Shown here: positions 1 through 13,400 of the stretch, piece after piece
Layout: every line of letters starts with the position of its first letter
Position numbering within the stretch: position 1 is the first letter of the stretch
Source: Rhynchonema sp. JSB1_4
Taxonomy: Eukaryota; Nematoda; Chromadorea; Monhysterida; Xyalidae
Assembly (NCBI GenBank): GCA_030248065.1
Contig: JASAMV010006833.1
Span: 1 to 64,000 of the forward strand
Length of the DNA stretch: 64,000 nt
Direction of reading: 5' to 3'
Position numbers and translations under genes: made by a program
Notes under the pieces: generated by a model
Told to the model about the DNA's origin: nothing
What the model saw: the letters and a program-made list of their open reading frames with translations, nothing else
Database searches by the model: none

Positions 1-51
1 AAAGTGCCCATGGGCACAAATTAATTCACTGAAAATGCCCATGGGCAAAGG

Positions 52-1067
52 CAGTGGCGCAACAGTCATATGGGCACCTTGGTCAGGTGCCCATAGTCAA
101 TTTGAGGTGGTGGTCAATTCAAAAAATTTGAGGATGGTCAATTCAAAAAATTAGTGCCCATGGGCACTTTTGGCGAGTTTTCAGGTGGCGATGGGCACTT
201 TTTTGACACGGAAGTGTGAGAACTGCGGTTTCCAAAGGTACAAAGAGCGAAAAAATCTAAAAAATTTTTGCGCTGGGCGCGTTTCTTCCCGTTTCCTTTT
301 GTGTCAATGTTGCCCATAACTGTTCTAAGTAAGCGTAGACTGGCTAATGCACTACAATATATGTAGAAATATGAACTCCGTTGCGAAACAGCCGTGCCGG
401 GCTTCAAAGTTTATCTGCCAACGATCAAACGCACGTAGAGTCTAGTGAATTGGGCACAGTGTGTTTGTTGGCGAACTCCAGACCAAACGAAATGTGAAAG
501 ACAGTCGGTCATGACTTACAGATACAAAAAAACACCTGTTAGATACGTCCAAACAGCCATTGTACCACAAAATTCCTCCGAAATCTGAAAAATTTTGCGC
601 TTCGCGCGACGTTCAGTAACAGTTCTCTTCTTCATCCAGTCTAAGAGCGTTGGACCAAATAAAGGGCACATTTAGGGGGCAGAAGGCCCGTGCTCCCCTT
701 GGACAACTTCGCCCCAGACTGAATGGGCAGTGTCTGGGATCCCCCTCGCCTGATACAACCCCCACTATGTTTGGCATGGTACAGAAGGAATTCTCCCGAT
801 TTTTAACCCGGTATAGGAGGCACATATCCCCGATTTTGCCCCAAAAGTGTTACTTTTTGACCATGATGACCAAAATTAGTGCAAAATCGGTGGTCTTTGC
901 TTCACAATACTCAAAATTCGCACGCCAAAAATTGCGCGAAAAGAATAGAAATTGGTGAAAACGCATGAGGTAAAATTGACAAATGTTCGGGTTTGCAACA
1001 AGCACTAGGTAAAAATGCATTTTTCCAAAAGTGCCCATACTGACTCCAAAACCTGTGTGCGCCACTG
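52..1067. mobile_element. hAT-like element with CAGTGGCGCA ends
   Basis: The left end reads CAGTGGCGCA at 52 and the right end reads TGCGCCACTG ending at 1067. A second shared motif (ATGGGCAC type) lies just inside both ends. CAGTG-type ends are typical of hAT elements. The flanking 8-mers (44-51 and 1068-1075) do not match, so a target duplication is not supported. The 403-1067 part recurs at 2030-2678 in the same orientation. No transposase is visible, so it would be non-autonomous. Confidence 0.45.
403..1067 (+). repeat. Direct repeat copy 1 (about 660 bp)
   Basis: This stretch is repeated with about 5-8% divergence by eye at 2030-2678. Both copies run from a CTTCAAAGTT start to the same TGCGCCACTG end. 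About 960 bp of non-repeated sequence separates them. The two could be two copies of the same hAT-like element, the second truncated at its left end, rather than LTRs. Confidence 0.75.
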
Positions 1068-1071
1068 GTCT

Positions 1072-2029
1072 AAAGATAACATTTGCGTTGGCCGAATGTT
1101 TGCTCCTGAAAATATTCCGTATAATCCAACCATCCAGCTCATCAGGCGACTTTTTTTAAAGCTTGCTTGGCCAGATTAAAAAATGCGCCGGTTACACGGG
1201 TTTTCGCAAACAAAAGAAAGTAGATCGGGCTGAGAGACATGATGACGAGTTCCAGCCGGCTGACCTCAATTTGTTGCGTGCTTACGCAAAAATAAAGGCA
1301 GTCTACGGGAGGTTGTCACTCAAAGCCCCGAAATGCAGTAACCCACCCCGCAAGCGAGATCGTTGCGAGAACCTTGCTGATCGCTGCTTATCGACACGTG
1401 TATTAACGGCAGCAAGCTGGAAATTGTCATCATGCGCGTCGATCACCAAAACTTGGAAATGTTGGTTGGTGTTGGCGCTAACACGCAAAACATAGATAAA
1501 AACCAAAATGGTTCTCGATACGATCCTTGCAGATCAAAATTACGGTGGGTTACGGTATTCGGGGGCTGAGTGACAACCTCCAGAATACCGCCTCCATACG
1601 TTTCTTTTCTCCATTTCCCGAAATACGTGGAACCGGAACATTATTGGATCCGCACAAACCAATTTCAAAAAAAGTCGTCTGATGAACCGCGGCCGCACCA
1701 TACACGCCATATAAAAACAATGGCTGAACACGAAGCCCAGGTCGTTGACTGCCGCAAAATTTCAAATATTTCGTTTGGTGTGGAACATTGTCACAAAAGT
1801 TGGCTCTGCAAAAAAGTTTTCGTTTTTTATTTGGAACTGCAACGGCTGGTGCATTTACAAAATTTGTGACAAACAAATCTGATTAATTTAACCTTTTATT
1901 AGCCGTTACTATGCAGAGGCATATTGCCATAGGTGGTGTACATTAGACTGAATTCGTACCATTTATCGCGATTGTCACGGTCACAGTCCAAGGCAAGCTG
2001 ATTGGCATTGGTTGCAAAACAGCGGGGCT
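1072..2029. other. Unassigned spacer between direct repeats
   Basis: This is 960 bp of ordinary-composition DNA. A reading frame at about 1163-1495 opens near an AAAG acceptor-like site and has a plausible exon look (FRKQKKVDRAERHDDEF), but I cannot assign it to a family. No other gene is visible. Confidence 0.3.
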
Positions 2030-2678
2030 TCAAAGTTCATCTGCCGACGATCAAACGCACTTAGAGTCTAGTGAATTGGGCACAGTGTTTTTGTTGGCGT
2101 ACTCCAGTCCAAATGAGATGTGAAAGACAGTCGGTCATGATTTACAAATAAAAAACACCTGTTAAATACGTCCAAACAGCCATTTTACCACAAAATTCCT
2201 CCGAAATCTGAAAATTTTGCGCTTCGCGCGACGTTCAGTAACATTTCTCTTCTTCATCCAGTCTAAGAGCGTTGGACCAAGTAAAGGGCACATTCAGGGG
2301 GCAGAAGGCCCGTGCTCCCCTTGGACAACTTCGCCCCAGACTGAACGGGCAGTGTCTGGGATCCCCTCGCCTGATACAACCCCCCTATGTTTGGCATGGT
2401 ACAGAAGGTATTCCCCCGATTTTTACCCCGGTATAGTAGGTACATATCTCCGATTTTGCCCCATAAGTGTTACCTTCTGACCATGATGACCAAAATTAGT
2501 GGTGGTTTTTGCCTCACAATACTCAAAATTCGCGCGCCAAAAATTGCGTGAAAAGAATAGAAATTGGTGAAAACGCACGAGGTAAAAGTGACAAATGTTG
2601 GGTTTGCAACAAGCACTAGGTAAAAATGCATTTTTCCAAAAGTGCCCATACTGACTCCAAAACCTGTGTGCGCCACTG
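2030..2678 (+). repeat. Direct repeat copy 2
   Basis: This is the partner of 403-1067. It ends in the same CGCCACTG terminus at 2678 and is directly abutted by a GTACACTAACCGCC-type hAT MITE fragment (2679-2978). Confidence 0.75.
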
Positions 2679-2978
2679 GCACCAGGCACACTAACCGCCG
2701 CAATTTTTGCCTAAAATGGGCATTTTTAGCCCAAGATGGGCATTTTGGGCCTAAAATGGGTAATTTTCAGGCCAATGTTGTCAAAAGTCGCCAAAATACC
2801 CTATTTATGGAGAATTTTTTCCAAAAAGGGCAAAAATAGGTCAAATTTTTTACCTCAAAGGACTTTTTCCTGAATTTTGGTCTTCCCCTCTCCTTCCCCC
2901 ACAGGGAGGTACACTAACCGCCGCACCGACAAAGTGGGTAGGTTCACTAACCGCCTCGCCGGACCAGGAACTACACTG
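2679..2978. mobile_element. hAT-like MITE family A, left-truncated copy
   Basis: It contains the family hallmarks: repeated CACTAACCGCC motifs, alternating GGCCTAAAATGGGC runs, and a right terminus CCAGGAACTACACTG ending at 2978. The complete copy at 32451-32843 matches it in inverse orientation. The left terminus is missing. Confidence 0.75.
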
Positions 2979-4247
2979 ATCCTAGCACGTACAGCATGTA
3001 TTTGTTTTGAATCTTATCACCAGCACACCAGGTAAATTACTAACTAACTGTGTATGAAATCAATCAATCAGATCAATATTTTTGTCGATGTCGGTCGACC
3101 AAATGCTTCGATGGAATTTATTGGAAGGAATGAAAAGCCGCGCAACGCATTTTTTTTGTTTCTAAGCTTTCCAACCTTAAAAGATGCTGTATAAATGCTA
3201 AATTAAGCAAATAAGGGCCCAAAATTTTAGGTGTAACCTTGCACCTAACCCTGAATTTTTAGGTGCAATTCTGATTTTTTAGGTGCAAATTGCACCTAAA
3301 AAGTGTCTAAAAAAACTATGGGCCCCCCGACGAAAAAAATCCTTGTTAATAATGCCCATAAAAATGGCTTGTTTTCGGTATTTTCTAACTTCAACAGCGG
3401 CAATTATGCTTAAAAAGCTGTGTTCTGTTGTGTACGCAAGCTTAAACAACGTTTGACACAACAACACAGCCCTACCATACCACTAATCTGTGGTACGGTG
3501 AAGGTTGGGGGTGGGGTTCCCGTTCTATTAATGGGGGGGTCAATTAATGGGGGGGTTCTATTTTTGATTTCGAGCCATTCAGGGGGGTTAATGGGGGGTT
3601 CTATTTCCGACAATACGGTAATCCTCCGCTCCGCACTTTCGAGGTTTCAGAGTTTTGATGCTGTTGTTACTGGTCGTGGTCATTATTGAGTGTTTTTAGG
3701 TGCAAATCTTCCATAAAAGGCTTTACGCAGTTATGTGGTTGGGGGGGGGGTATTACCCCCCAACTGCTAGGTAGCTTTCTTGCTCCGAAACCCATACCCC
3801 CCAAACTGGCTAGCTAGCTTTCTTGCTCCGGTCACCAGGTAAAAAAAGTGTTGATTTTAGTGCCAAAATGACCATTTTATGGGCCAAAATGGTCAGATTC
3901 GTTCAAATTTTCTCACACGTGCACAAAAATACGCATTTTAAGGCTTATTTTAGCATAATTTCGACCAATTTTTATACCCCTGTTTTTGACTTCTGGACCA
4001 ATACCCCCCAAATCGGGGTACCCGGCTAGCTAGCTAGCTTTCTTGCGCCGGCCCCCTCCAGCTAGCTAGCTTTCTTGCTCGGACCAACTACATCACTGGC
4101 TTTACGTCATCATATACTAAACCACAAACGTTGTACATAAGGTGTCTTATACAAGAAGCAAATCAAATCAAATTTTATCTTTTTGCTACTCGCGAAAGTC
4201 TGACAAAGACTAGGTTACAATCACAAAGAAATATGACGAAAATGAAA
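2979..4247. repeat. Repeat-rich spacer with TAGGTGCAA and GCTAGCTAGC motifs
   Basis: No gene is seen. Around 3225-3300 and 3703 the motif TAGGTGCAA or its inverse recurs, and 61345-61365 carries the inverse of 3680-3710. Between about 3757 and 4085 a motif close to GCTAGCTTTCTTGCTCCGG occurs four times, separated by C- and G-runs. Confidence 0.5.
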
Positions 4248-5053
4248 TACCGTAAAAACCTAAATAGAAGGGGGCTCTATTAACTCACTGACCCCATTTT
4301 GGGGGGCTCTATTCCGGGGGGGCTTCTATTAATTCAATGACCCGAACCTGAAAAAATTGTTCCCTAAAAACCCCTAAAAAGGTGTTTGAAAGGATGTTTT
4401 TTCGCTTGTAATCGCATTTATTCGTGTCTATTCGTCAATAAGAGGCGTATTATGTGCTCTGAACTAACAACAAACGTGCGTAAATGTACTTGTGCACCAC
4501 TATCAAGCGTTAATACACTACTGTATAGGGGATGTTACTTAGGGGGGCTCTATTAATTCACTGACCCCTTTTTGGGGGGCCACTGTAGTGGCTGGGGGGG
4601 GATGGGGGTATTCCCCCCCTAAGGGGTATCTATCTCGAGTCAACCCTTAGGGGGGATGGGGGGGAAGGGTATCTATCTCGAGCCGACCCCAAAGGGTATC
4701 TCGAGTAAGTAGATTTATGGTTTTCAAAGGCAAAAATAGCTGTTTTTCGACCTCGAGACCCCCAAAAATCGCGCGCTCCGCGCGCAAACACGCAAAAATG
4801 GTCATTTTATGCCAATTTTCGGCAAGAATGTAAAAAATACCCATTTTTAGACCAATTTTGCAGTAAAATTGCATGCAAAAAACGGCCTTTTTTCGCCTTT
4901 TGACGGACCATAGGGGTATCTTGGGTAGCGTCTGGGGGGTATCTCGAGTAAGTCCGAAACCTTCCCCCCCCCTAGGGTATCTTGGGTCGATTGACCTGCC
5001 ACCACAATGGGGGGCTCTATTCCGGGGGGGGCTGTATTTAGGTTTTTACGGTA
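4248..5053. mobile_element. TA-flanked (mariner-like) MITE family C with nested insertion
   Basis: It starts with TACCGTAAAAACCTAAATA at 4248 and ends with the perfect inverse TATTTAGGTTTTTACGGTA at 5053. That gives 17-bp inverted termini flanked by TA. The body holds GGGGGGCTCTATT-type G-runs. A family-B hAT-like element is inserted at about 4581-5007. Related copies or fragments lie at 60815-61560 and from 61692 to beyond the window end. Confidence 0.75.
4581..5007. mobile_element. hAT-like MITE family B, copy 1
   Basis: It begins CACTGTAGTGGC and ends in a TGCCACCACA-type terminus. It is rich in TATCTCGAG and GGGTATCT motifs and is highly similar to 62937-63359. The target repeat TGGGGGGC (4573-4580) can be found again at the right edge if the last bases of the terminus have decayed. 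Confidence 0.7.
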
Positions 5054-5088
5054 TTTTGGAACATCTAAGAAAGACCAAACACGGAGTT

Positions 5089-5437
5089 ACTCGAGATACC
5101 CCCAGAGGCTACCCAAGATACCCCTGTGGTCCGTCAAAAGGCGAAAAAAGGCCGTTTTTGCATGCAAGTTTATTGCAAAATTGGCCTAAAAAATGGTACT
5201 TTTGACATTTTTGCCGAAAATTGGCCTAAAATGACCATTTTTGGGTGTTAGCGCGCGATTTTTAGGGGTTCCGAGATCGAAAAACACCGATTTTGCCTTT
5301 GAAAAGCATAAATCTACTTACTCGAGATACCCTTTGGGGTCGGCTCGAGATAGATACCCTTCCCCCCATCCCCCCTAAGGGTTGACTCGAGAGATAGATA
5401 CCCCTTAGGGGGAACCCCCAGCCACTACAGTGCTGGG
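5089..5437. mobile_element. hAT-like MITE family B, inverted partial copy
   Basis: This is the reverse complement of most of copy 1, ending GCCACTACAGTG at 5437. The other terminus is absent. With copy 1 it makes a large imperfect inverted repeat across 4581-5437. Confidence 0.7.
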
Positions 5438-5672
5438 AGCTATTTTCACGTTGCATGACACAACAACAGAGCACGATTTTCATGAAAAAAGTTGTTGCGC
5501 TTAGTACTCAATGGCCATGTCAAAAAATTCCCGCGCGACGTTTGCCAAAAACCTCAGTTTTGCTATAAAAGCGGTGTTCTTATTAGTATTTTGGGCACTA
5601 TCGTGTTTCGGGTTATTTTCGAAGTATCCGGTATCGGTTATCGGCTTTTTTCATGAACTATCGGGTATCGGG

Positions 5673-6834
5673 TATGCTTGCGGGCCGGAAGAAAACCGTT
5701 TTTTTTTCGAAAAAAAACGAAAAAAAAACCGTTCTTTTCCGAGGCCCGGAAAAATACGTTTTTATTTTTCCAAGTGGCAATCTTTGAAAAAACGGTTCTT
5801 TTCCAAAAATTTCCGAGATATTTTCCAAGGTTGCGATATGATGTTGTCGAAACCAATGTAAATCGGTACTTAAACAGTTCAAAATGAGCACTTCTTAATC
5901 TCCAAGTGTATTTTTGGGGCCGTAATTCACCGACCGGTGGACCGCTGACCGGTGCTTTTGACTACGGTAAGTTACGGTAGATTGCCATAGGGAATGATCT
6001 GCAAGCTGGAGCAGCGGACGGTGAGCCTGTTTCAGGCCATTTCCCGACGAAATTTTCTCCAAAATAGTTTGGAAAAAATTTTGGACCATGGGTATCCTTA
6101 AAGGGGAAATTGCACATTCCTAATCGCCTTTCAGGTTTTACAAGTGTTTAGACAGCAATGTGGGCATCATAAAAGTCAAATAATTTGGTACAAACTCTCA
6201 AACATGTACCTGGGAGATTCCGTTTAAGACAAGCCACTGGGAACAAAATTCGGCGCGGACCGGCCGAATTTCTGCCTGCGCATTCAGGCAAATTGCCTAA
6301 TCAAAAAGCTCTCAAAGCGACAGAATGTTTCGCATGTTTTTTGAAACTCACTAACTATAGAATTTCGCTTTTCGTTATATTTCGAATTTCAACGAATTGT
6401 TCCAGCGTGTCTGCTAAATGTTTCATGCTCTGCTTGTCACGCTGGAACAATTCGTCGAAATTCGAAATATAATGAAAAGCGAAATTCTATAGTTAGTGAG
6501 TTTCAAGAATCGTGCGAAACATTCTGTTGCCTTGACAGCTTTTTGATCAGGCAATTTGCCTGAATGCGCAGGTGGAAATTCGGCCGGTCCGCGCCGAATT
6601 TTCTTCCCAATTGTTCCCTTTGAACTGCTTCTCCTGGGTACATGTTTGAGAGTTTGTACCAAGTGATTTGACTTTCATGATGCCCACACGACTGTCTAAA
6701 CACTTGTAGAGTTTGAAAGGCAATTAGGAATGTGCAATTTCCCCTTTAAGTACTGGAAAAACATTTGAAAAAAACGGTTTTTTCGAGAAAAACCGTTTTT
6801 TCCAAAAATATATTTTGCGGAAAAATACGCAAGT
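5673..6834. mobile_element. MITE family F copy 1, split by a TTAA palindrome
   Basis: The left end is TATGCTTGCGGGCC and the right end ACGCAAGTA. The body has CCGTTTTTT/AAAAAACGG runs. It matches the intact copies at 39697-40092 and 42632-43045. The body is interrupted at TTAA by the 644-bp palindrome 6102-6745. Confidence 0.8.
6102..6745. mobile_element. TTAA foldback element 1 (644-bp palindrome)
   Basis: The two arms of about 320 bp are inverse copies centred near 6424. The ends read AGGGGAAATTGCACATTCC and its inverse. Both sides are flanked by TTAA (6098-6101 and 6746-6749). The homologous uninterrupted site is present in the family-F copies at 40017-40020 and 42724-42727, so the TTAA duplication is directly shown. 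No transposase is visible. Confidence 0.9.
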
Positions 6835-7288
6835 AACTGCGTTTTCTAAATATCGGGTGTCGGCATACCCCCCCCCCACCGATACCGATCCTTAGTCCAA
6901 AGAGGCGGTTTTGTTTGAAATTTGAGCAATTCGAGACGCGCCCCGCCCGAACCTTCAAATCTCCTGCCCTGCCCGGCTAATTTCCGATTCATTCTTATTT
7001 TTGCGAAGTCTGTTCCTTTTTATTGACATTTTGACTTTAATAGCAGCTTGCGTTACTCAGGAATCAATGGAGAAGGGAGACTCACGTCTATCACATGGAG
7101 CAAAACTTTTCGTAAATTAGACAAAAAATCAGCAATAAAGTTCAAGTGAATTTCGAATTTCAACACGGGATATTCGTCCAACGCGGACTTTTTTGCAGCG
7201 ACATCGAGCGGAATTTTTTGTTTGATTTTGATTCAACCAGCACAATCACGTTTGAAATAAAGGTCGAAATCGAAAGGATTTCGCCAGA
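6835..7288. other. Repeat remnant and 5' flank of the Rac gene
   Basis: TATCGG-type repeats and a C-run occupy 6847-6900. The remaining roughly 390 bp before the Rac start codon is non-repetitive. I see no convincing TATA box. Confidence 0.4.
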
Positions 7289-8717
<1,429 letters not shown>

Positions 8718-10441
8718 GGCCAAGTGTTACTGTCAGCAATATTGTGTTCATCATCGCCAGAATGCTGGCTTGAACTACTGTCATTGTATTTCTCGTGAAA
8801 TATACATCAATTCAAAGTCCAGTACCCTGGCTGCGTCACCTTATGATCGCTCTACGTTCCATACGATATCATAATACACGGCTGGTTATCGTTTTTGAGA
8901 ACTTGGCTATTTTTGATGTAAGGGAACATTTGTAACAGAAACGTGAATCAGCCTTCTGTTGAAAACCGACATGTCTTTGCAATGGTGCCCAAGGTGGTCA
9001 TTGATGAATTATTATCATTTTTAACAAACAGCGACCTTATTATCTTTTCGCGCTCTATTGAGATATGTTTTCGGTCCATCTTTATCTTACTACTATTGTT
9101 TGTTGCTATAATTCAGCCACATTGTAAAAACAAGTTCACTATTTCAAATTTAACGTGTTTACTTTTTTGTGTTTTCACACGGCGTATTTGTGATTATATA
9201 GCTCAAGATTCTGTTGTCAATTTATACATCGGCGTTGATTTCCTGCTTTGTTTATTTTGCCTAAATTATCATAACAACGTGAATTTGACTTTGTTATCCG
9301 CGTGTAAGATGTTGGCTGTTTTCATGGCTGCTTTGCTGCTATTCTTATTTTTACCTGTCCATAATAATACCGGAATTGAAGATTCCCTAAAATGCTTTTT
9401 CCACAAGTTTAAGCAAGATTATATCATTAACTAGGTGTTGAATTCCTAACCTCCACTACTGCATTGTTAGGTTACAATATTTTCTCAATTTTTTACCTGA
9501 CCGTGTCTTCCCATTTGTTTGTGCAAGCACGCTGGTGTTGCGTGTGTGCATTATCGATTGATCTTATAATTTGTTTGAATTGAACCACTATTATTGTGTA
9601 TTATTGGCAAATAAAATTATTGTGATCGCGAATGATTGGCAATGGAAAGCTGTGCTGTGGCTTTGTTTCTGTCAAAGATCCGGTTGGATCGTACTTGATT
9701 TAATTAGGACACGGAGACCCAGTGGAGCATGAGAACCGGCACTGATGATTTGAAACATCGGTTGACTTCATTTGTTTCCACGTTATGTTGTCACCTGTTA
9801 TTCTGTTCGTTGCTTTGTGGTTGATGTTTCACACCAGGCAACAAACATGGCCAGGTGTTGTGGCTCCCGCAGACCAGATTAACGCGGACGGCCTCAAGTG
9901 CGGCAGAATTATTCAACCAGGGGCAGCATAGCCCAACCACACGAACAATCAATCAACCAAGGGCCCTGCCTGGCCCACTTTTATCGTCAGTTACCGAATC
10001 ATAAAACTCCCAGACGCACAGGTCAAAAACGTGATACGAGCCCACATAGATTTGTTTTTGTGTCGCACATTCTCTGACCTGACGTCCTTCGTCTGGCATT
10101 GGACAGGCTCTGGCCTTGTTCTCTTGCTTGTGAATGTGTCTATGGAAAAAACGCTCCTGCTGGCTGCCGTGTGCATAAAGGCATTGGTGCGCGCTCTTGT
10201 GTGTGTGTACGTGCACTGCGGGCACAGGAACAGGCTTGGTTCACTGCACTGTGCACATGTGGGTGTGGGTGTTTTATCGACGGTTGCTGGTCGCTAGCGT
10301 CGACTTTTTGCACAGAAAGCGGTCGTTTTGTCAGCTTCGCAGAAATTTAACATTGCAAAAGTGAGTCTTCATATTGAAAATTGTAAGTTTCAACTTTCAG
10401 AATTGAAATCGCGGATCTTTTCTGAAAGATTTCACAAAATC
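8718..10441. other. Rac 3' UTR and intergenic region before HCF
   Basis: A polyadenylation signal AATAAA lies at 9610-9615, about 890 nt after the Rac stop. An in-frame hydrophobic reading frame (from an ATG at 8982 to 9434, about 150 codons) lies in this UTR-like, T-rich stretch. I do not recognise it and regard it as probably non-coding. 9620-10441 is intergenic or the HCF 5' UTR, with CA-rich low-complexity patches. Confidence 0.5.
9610..9615 (+). promoter_or_regulatory. Polyadenylation signal, Rac
   Basis: A canonical AATAAA in T-rich context downstream of the Rac stop, with no other gene start between. Confidence 0.5.
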
Positions 10442-13400
10442 ATGTTGACGGTGGCATCCGATTCGGGCGTGCAACAAGTAGGTGGTCAGGCGATGCCCGA
10501 TGCAGATGGGGACAGTGGTCATGTGGTTAGGTGGAAGAAGGTGGTCAACACAACTGGGCCCACACCCAGGTTGGATGGGACCTAAGGCCGGTTTCACAAT
10601 GCGTGCAGGTTAGTGTTTTTGGCACGTGGAAACGTCTGGGTGCGCCATCCACGCATAATTTTGGTTTTGATATCAGAGAATGCGCCTCGTTTGCCTGCTC
10701 GTCGCTAAAGTTTGATTTTCAATGGCCGCCACTGGACTTAATTTACCACCGACCCGCATCAGTTTCTGCGGATTAGCGAAAAATATGTTTTCGCCATGTT
10801 TCAAAGTGTTGGTATAGAAATCAAAAGTAACGAGCAGATCAAACTCAACACCCTAATCACGATGAAACCAGAATTATGAAGAATTGACTTCTGTATTATC
10901 CGTTGGTACACCCGAAAATGCCTGACCCGCAACCCGCACACGCGTGCATTGTGAAACCGGCCTAAGACATTTCGATTATTTTTGTTAATTTCCGTTTGTT
11001 GAATTCACATAAAATCGCACTTTGATGTGCAGACCTCGTCACGGCCATCGTGCAGTGTCGATCAAGGATTTGATGATTGTGTTTGGTGGTGGAAATGAGG
11101 GCATCGTCGATGAACTGCATGTGTACAACACTGGTCGGTCGATGGGCACTGTTTTGTTAATGATTGACAACTTGATACAACTCATTTTGGCCGGAGATGA
11201 AACTTGCTGATCAGATCGGACCACCTGGCTTGGTCACCTGACTTTTTTGAATTGAGCATGTTTCTTGATTCACCAATGTTTGACACGATTATTTCGTGTT
11301 TTCGACAGATGGACTGCGTTTACTTTTCTGAATCCATTCCATGCTTGCAGCCACCAACCAATGGTTTGTCCCGGCTGTTCGTGGTCAGGTGCCACCCGGC
11401 TGTGCAGCGTACGGTATCATATGTGATGGAACGAAGATATTCATTTTCGGTGGAATGGTCGAGTATGGAAGGTGATCTTCATTTTATGGTTAGGAGTTTG
11501 AATGAAATTGCGTCAACGCTAAATGTTATCATTCAGATATTCCAACGAATTGTACGAACTACAAGCTGCACGATGGGAGTGGCGTCGTCTACAACCAATG
11601 CCCCCATCCAATCCAGCAGTCAGTCCACCCGTGCCGAGATTGGGACATTCATTCACATTGACAACCAATCAGCACGCGTATGTGTTTGGCGGACTCGCCA
11701 ATGACAGCGAAGACCCGAAGAATAATGTACCAAGGTCCGGTTGCTTTCAGTTTGGGTTGTTGCGTCGAGCCAGTCATGTTGTTTTTCAGGTACCTCAATG
11801 ATTTGTACCTGATCGATCTGGGCCAGGCCGGCACCAACAATCTGCAATGGGTTGTGCCACAGGTGGGTGTATAAAAGCAAAACACTGGGTCCAGTGGAGC
11901 CCCTTTATTTGGTGCAGCCCTCTTATACAAACTGAGTTTTTCATCGACTTCACTCGCCACACAACAGGTGTTCGGTGCAGCGCCCCCGGCACGCGAGTCC
12001 CATACAGCCGTGTTCTATGACCCGGGCACCAAACCACAACTGATAATCTATGGCGGAATGTGTGGGTACAGATTGGGTGATGTTTGGATACTTGATATCA
12101 ACACGTCCACTTGGAACAACCCAATGTTAGATGGCATACCGCCGTTGCCAAGGAGTCTGCAATCCGCCAATTTGATTGGGGACAGGTGCGTTGTCGTAGC
12201 TTTGTCAAGGTGCTCGTCAGACAATCAAGCTTTTGCGAAATGAATAAGCTCTGATTGCAGAATGTACATTTTCGGTGGCTGGGTGCCGCTTGTGTTGGAC
12301 GATAAGCTTGGTCAAGACGAAAAGGAATGGAAGTGTACAAACTCACTCGCTGCACTCAATTTACAGACACTTTCCTGGGAATCACTCGACACGCAGATTT
12401 ATGAAGGTTTGAACCTTTTTCATCAAACTAAATTTTATTTGTTTTTGCGGAGCATTATTGCACCGTCTAGTTAATCTATTCCGCTGATATGAATATCTGA
12501 AGATCTGAACAAGTGCCTAACACTCACCTGCAAGCACTACGAATAAATAATAACATATGTAAGCACTAGCTGAGCACTACTCATGATCACGAAAATCTAA
12601 TCAATCAATTCTTATTGTTCAACCAGCACCAGTACCGGTCTGCATCTGGCTTGTCGCCTCGATCTGATCATAATCGCCTTGAACATCAGGAAAGTCAACA
12701 GAATGCAAATGCCAGTTGCCCCAGCGAATGACCACATGATCTGTCCATAAGTCAGGCACAGTGCATGCTCATTTGATGGATTAGCCAGAAAATCGAATAT
12801 GTCCAATATCGAGTCTCGGTCTTGGATGGGCAGCCCTTGTCTCGGCCCGATGACCACTAGTTGGGGCTGATCACCTTGACGATTCAGGTCGAGCACTTCA
12901 ATCTCGTCGGCGACAACGTCCATCGACAAACACAGATCTTGTCCATTCACGTAACACCCTCTGTCGTAGGGCAGAGCGTTTGCAGCTGGTGCACGATCCG
13001 TGACATAGTAGGCCTCGCGTTTGCGACGGCTGGACAGGGCTGCGCAGATGGGGCGCTGGAATTGTGAATGCCATCATCCAGGGCATCTCAGTTTGAGTCA
13101 GGAACTTACGGTGCAGTCCTGGCCTGGTTCCTTGACTGTTATCCTGATTTGACAAGTGAAATACAGATTTGCTCGGTCAGGATACTTGAACACATGCGTT
13201 TCGACACCAGCGGTTAGATCGGTCAGATAATCGGGGTTGTTCACGATAAAACGGTCGACTGCGCAGCTGCGACGTTGGAGAATATAAATTTTTGATTCAT
13301 GACTTGAAGTTTGGAACGGCAGTTTTTTTGTGAAATTTACCCATTTTCATCCATCGTCACAATCCTGTCTCCACCCGGTCGATCTTCAACATAGCACGTG

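Noticed and set aside
403..2678. LTR retrotransposon with the two 660-bp direct repeats as LTRs
   Set aside because: There is no reverse transcriptase or primer-binding-site signal between them, the ends are CAGTGG..CCACTG (hAT-like) rather than TG..CA, and only 960 bp separate the copies.
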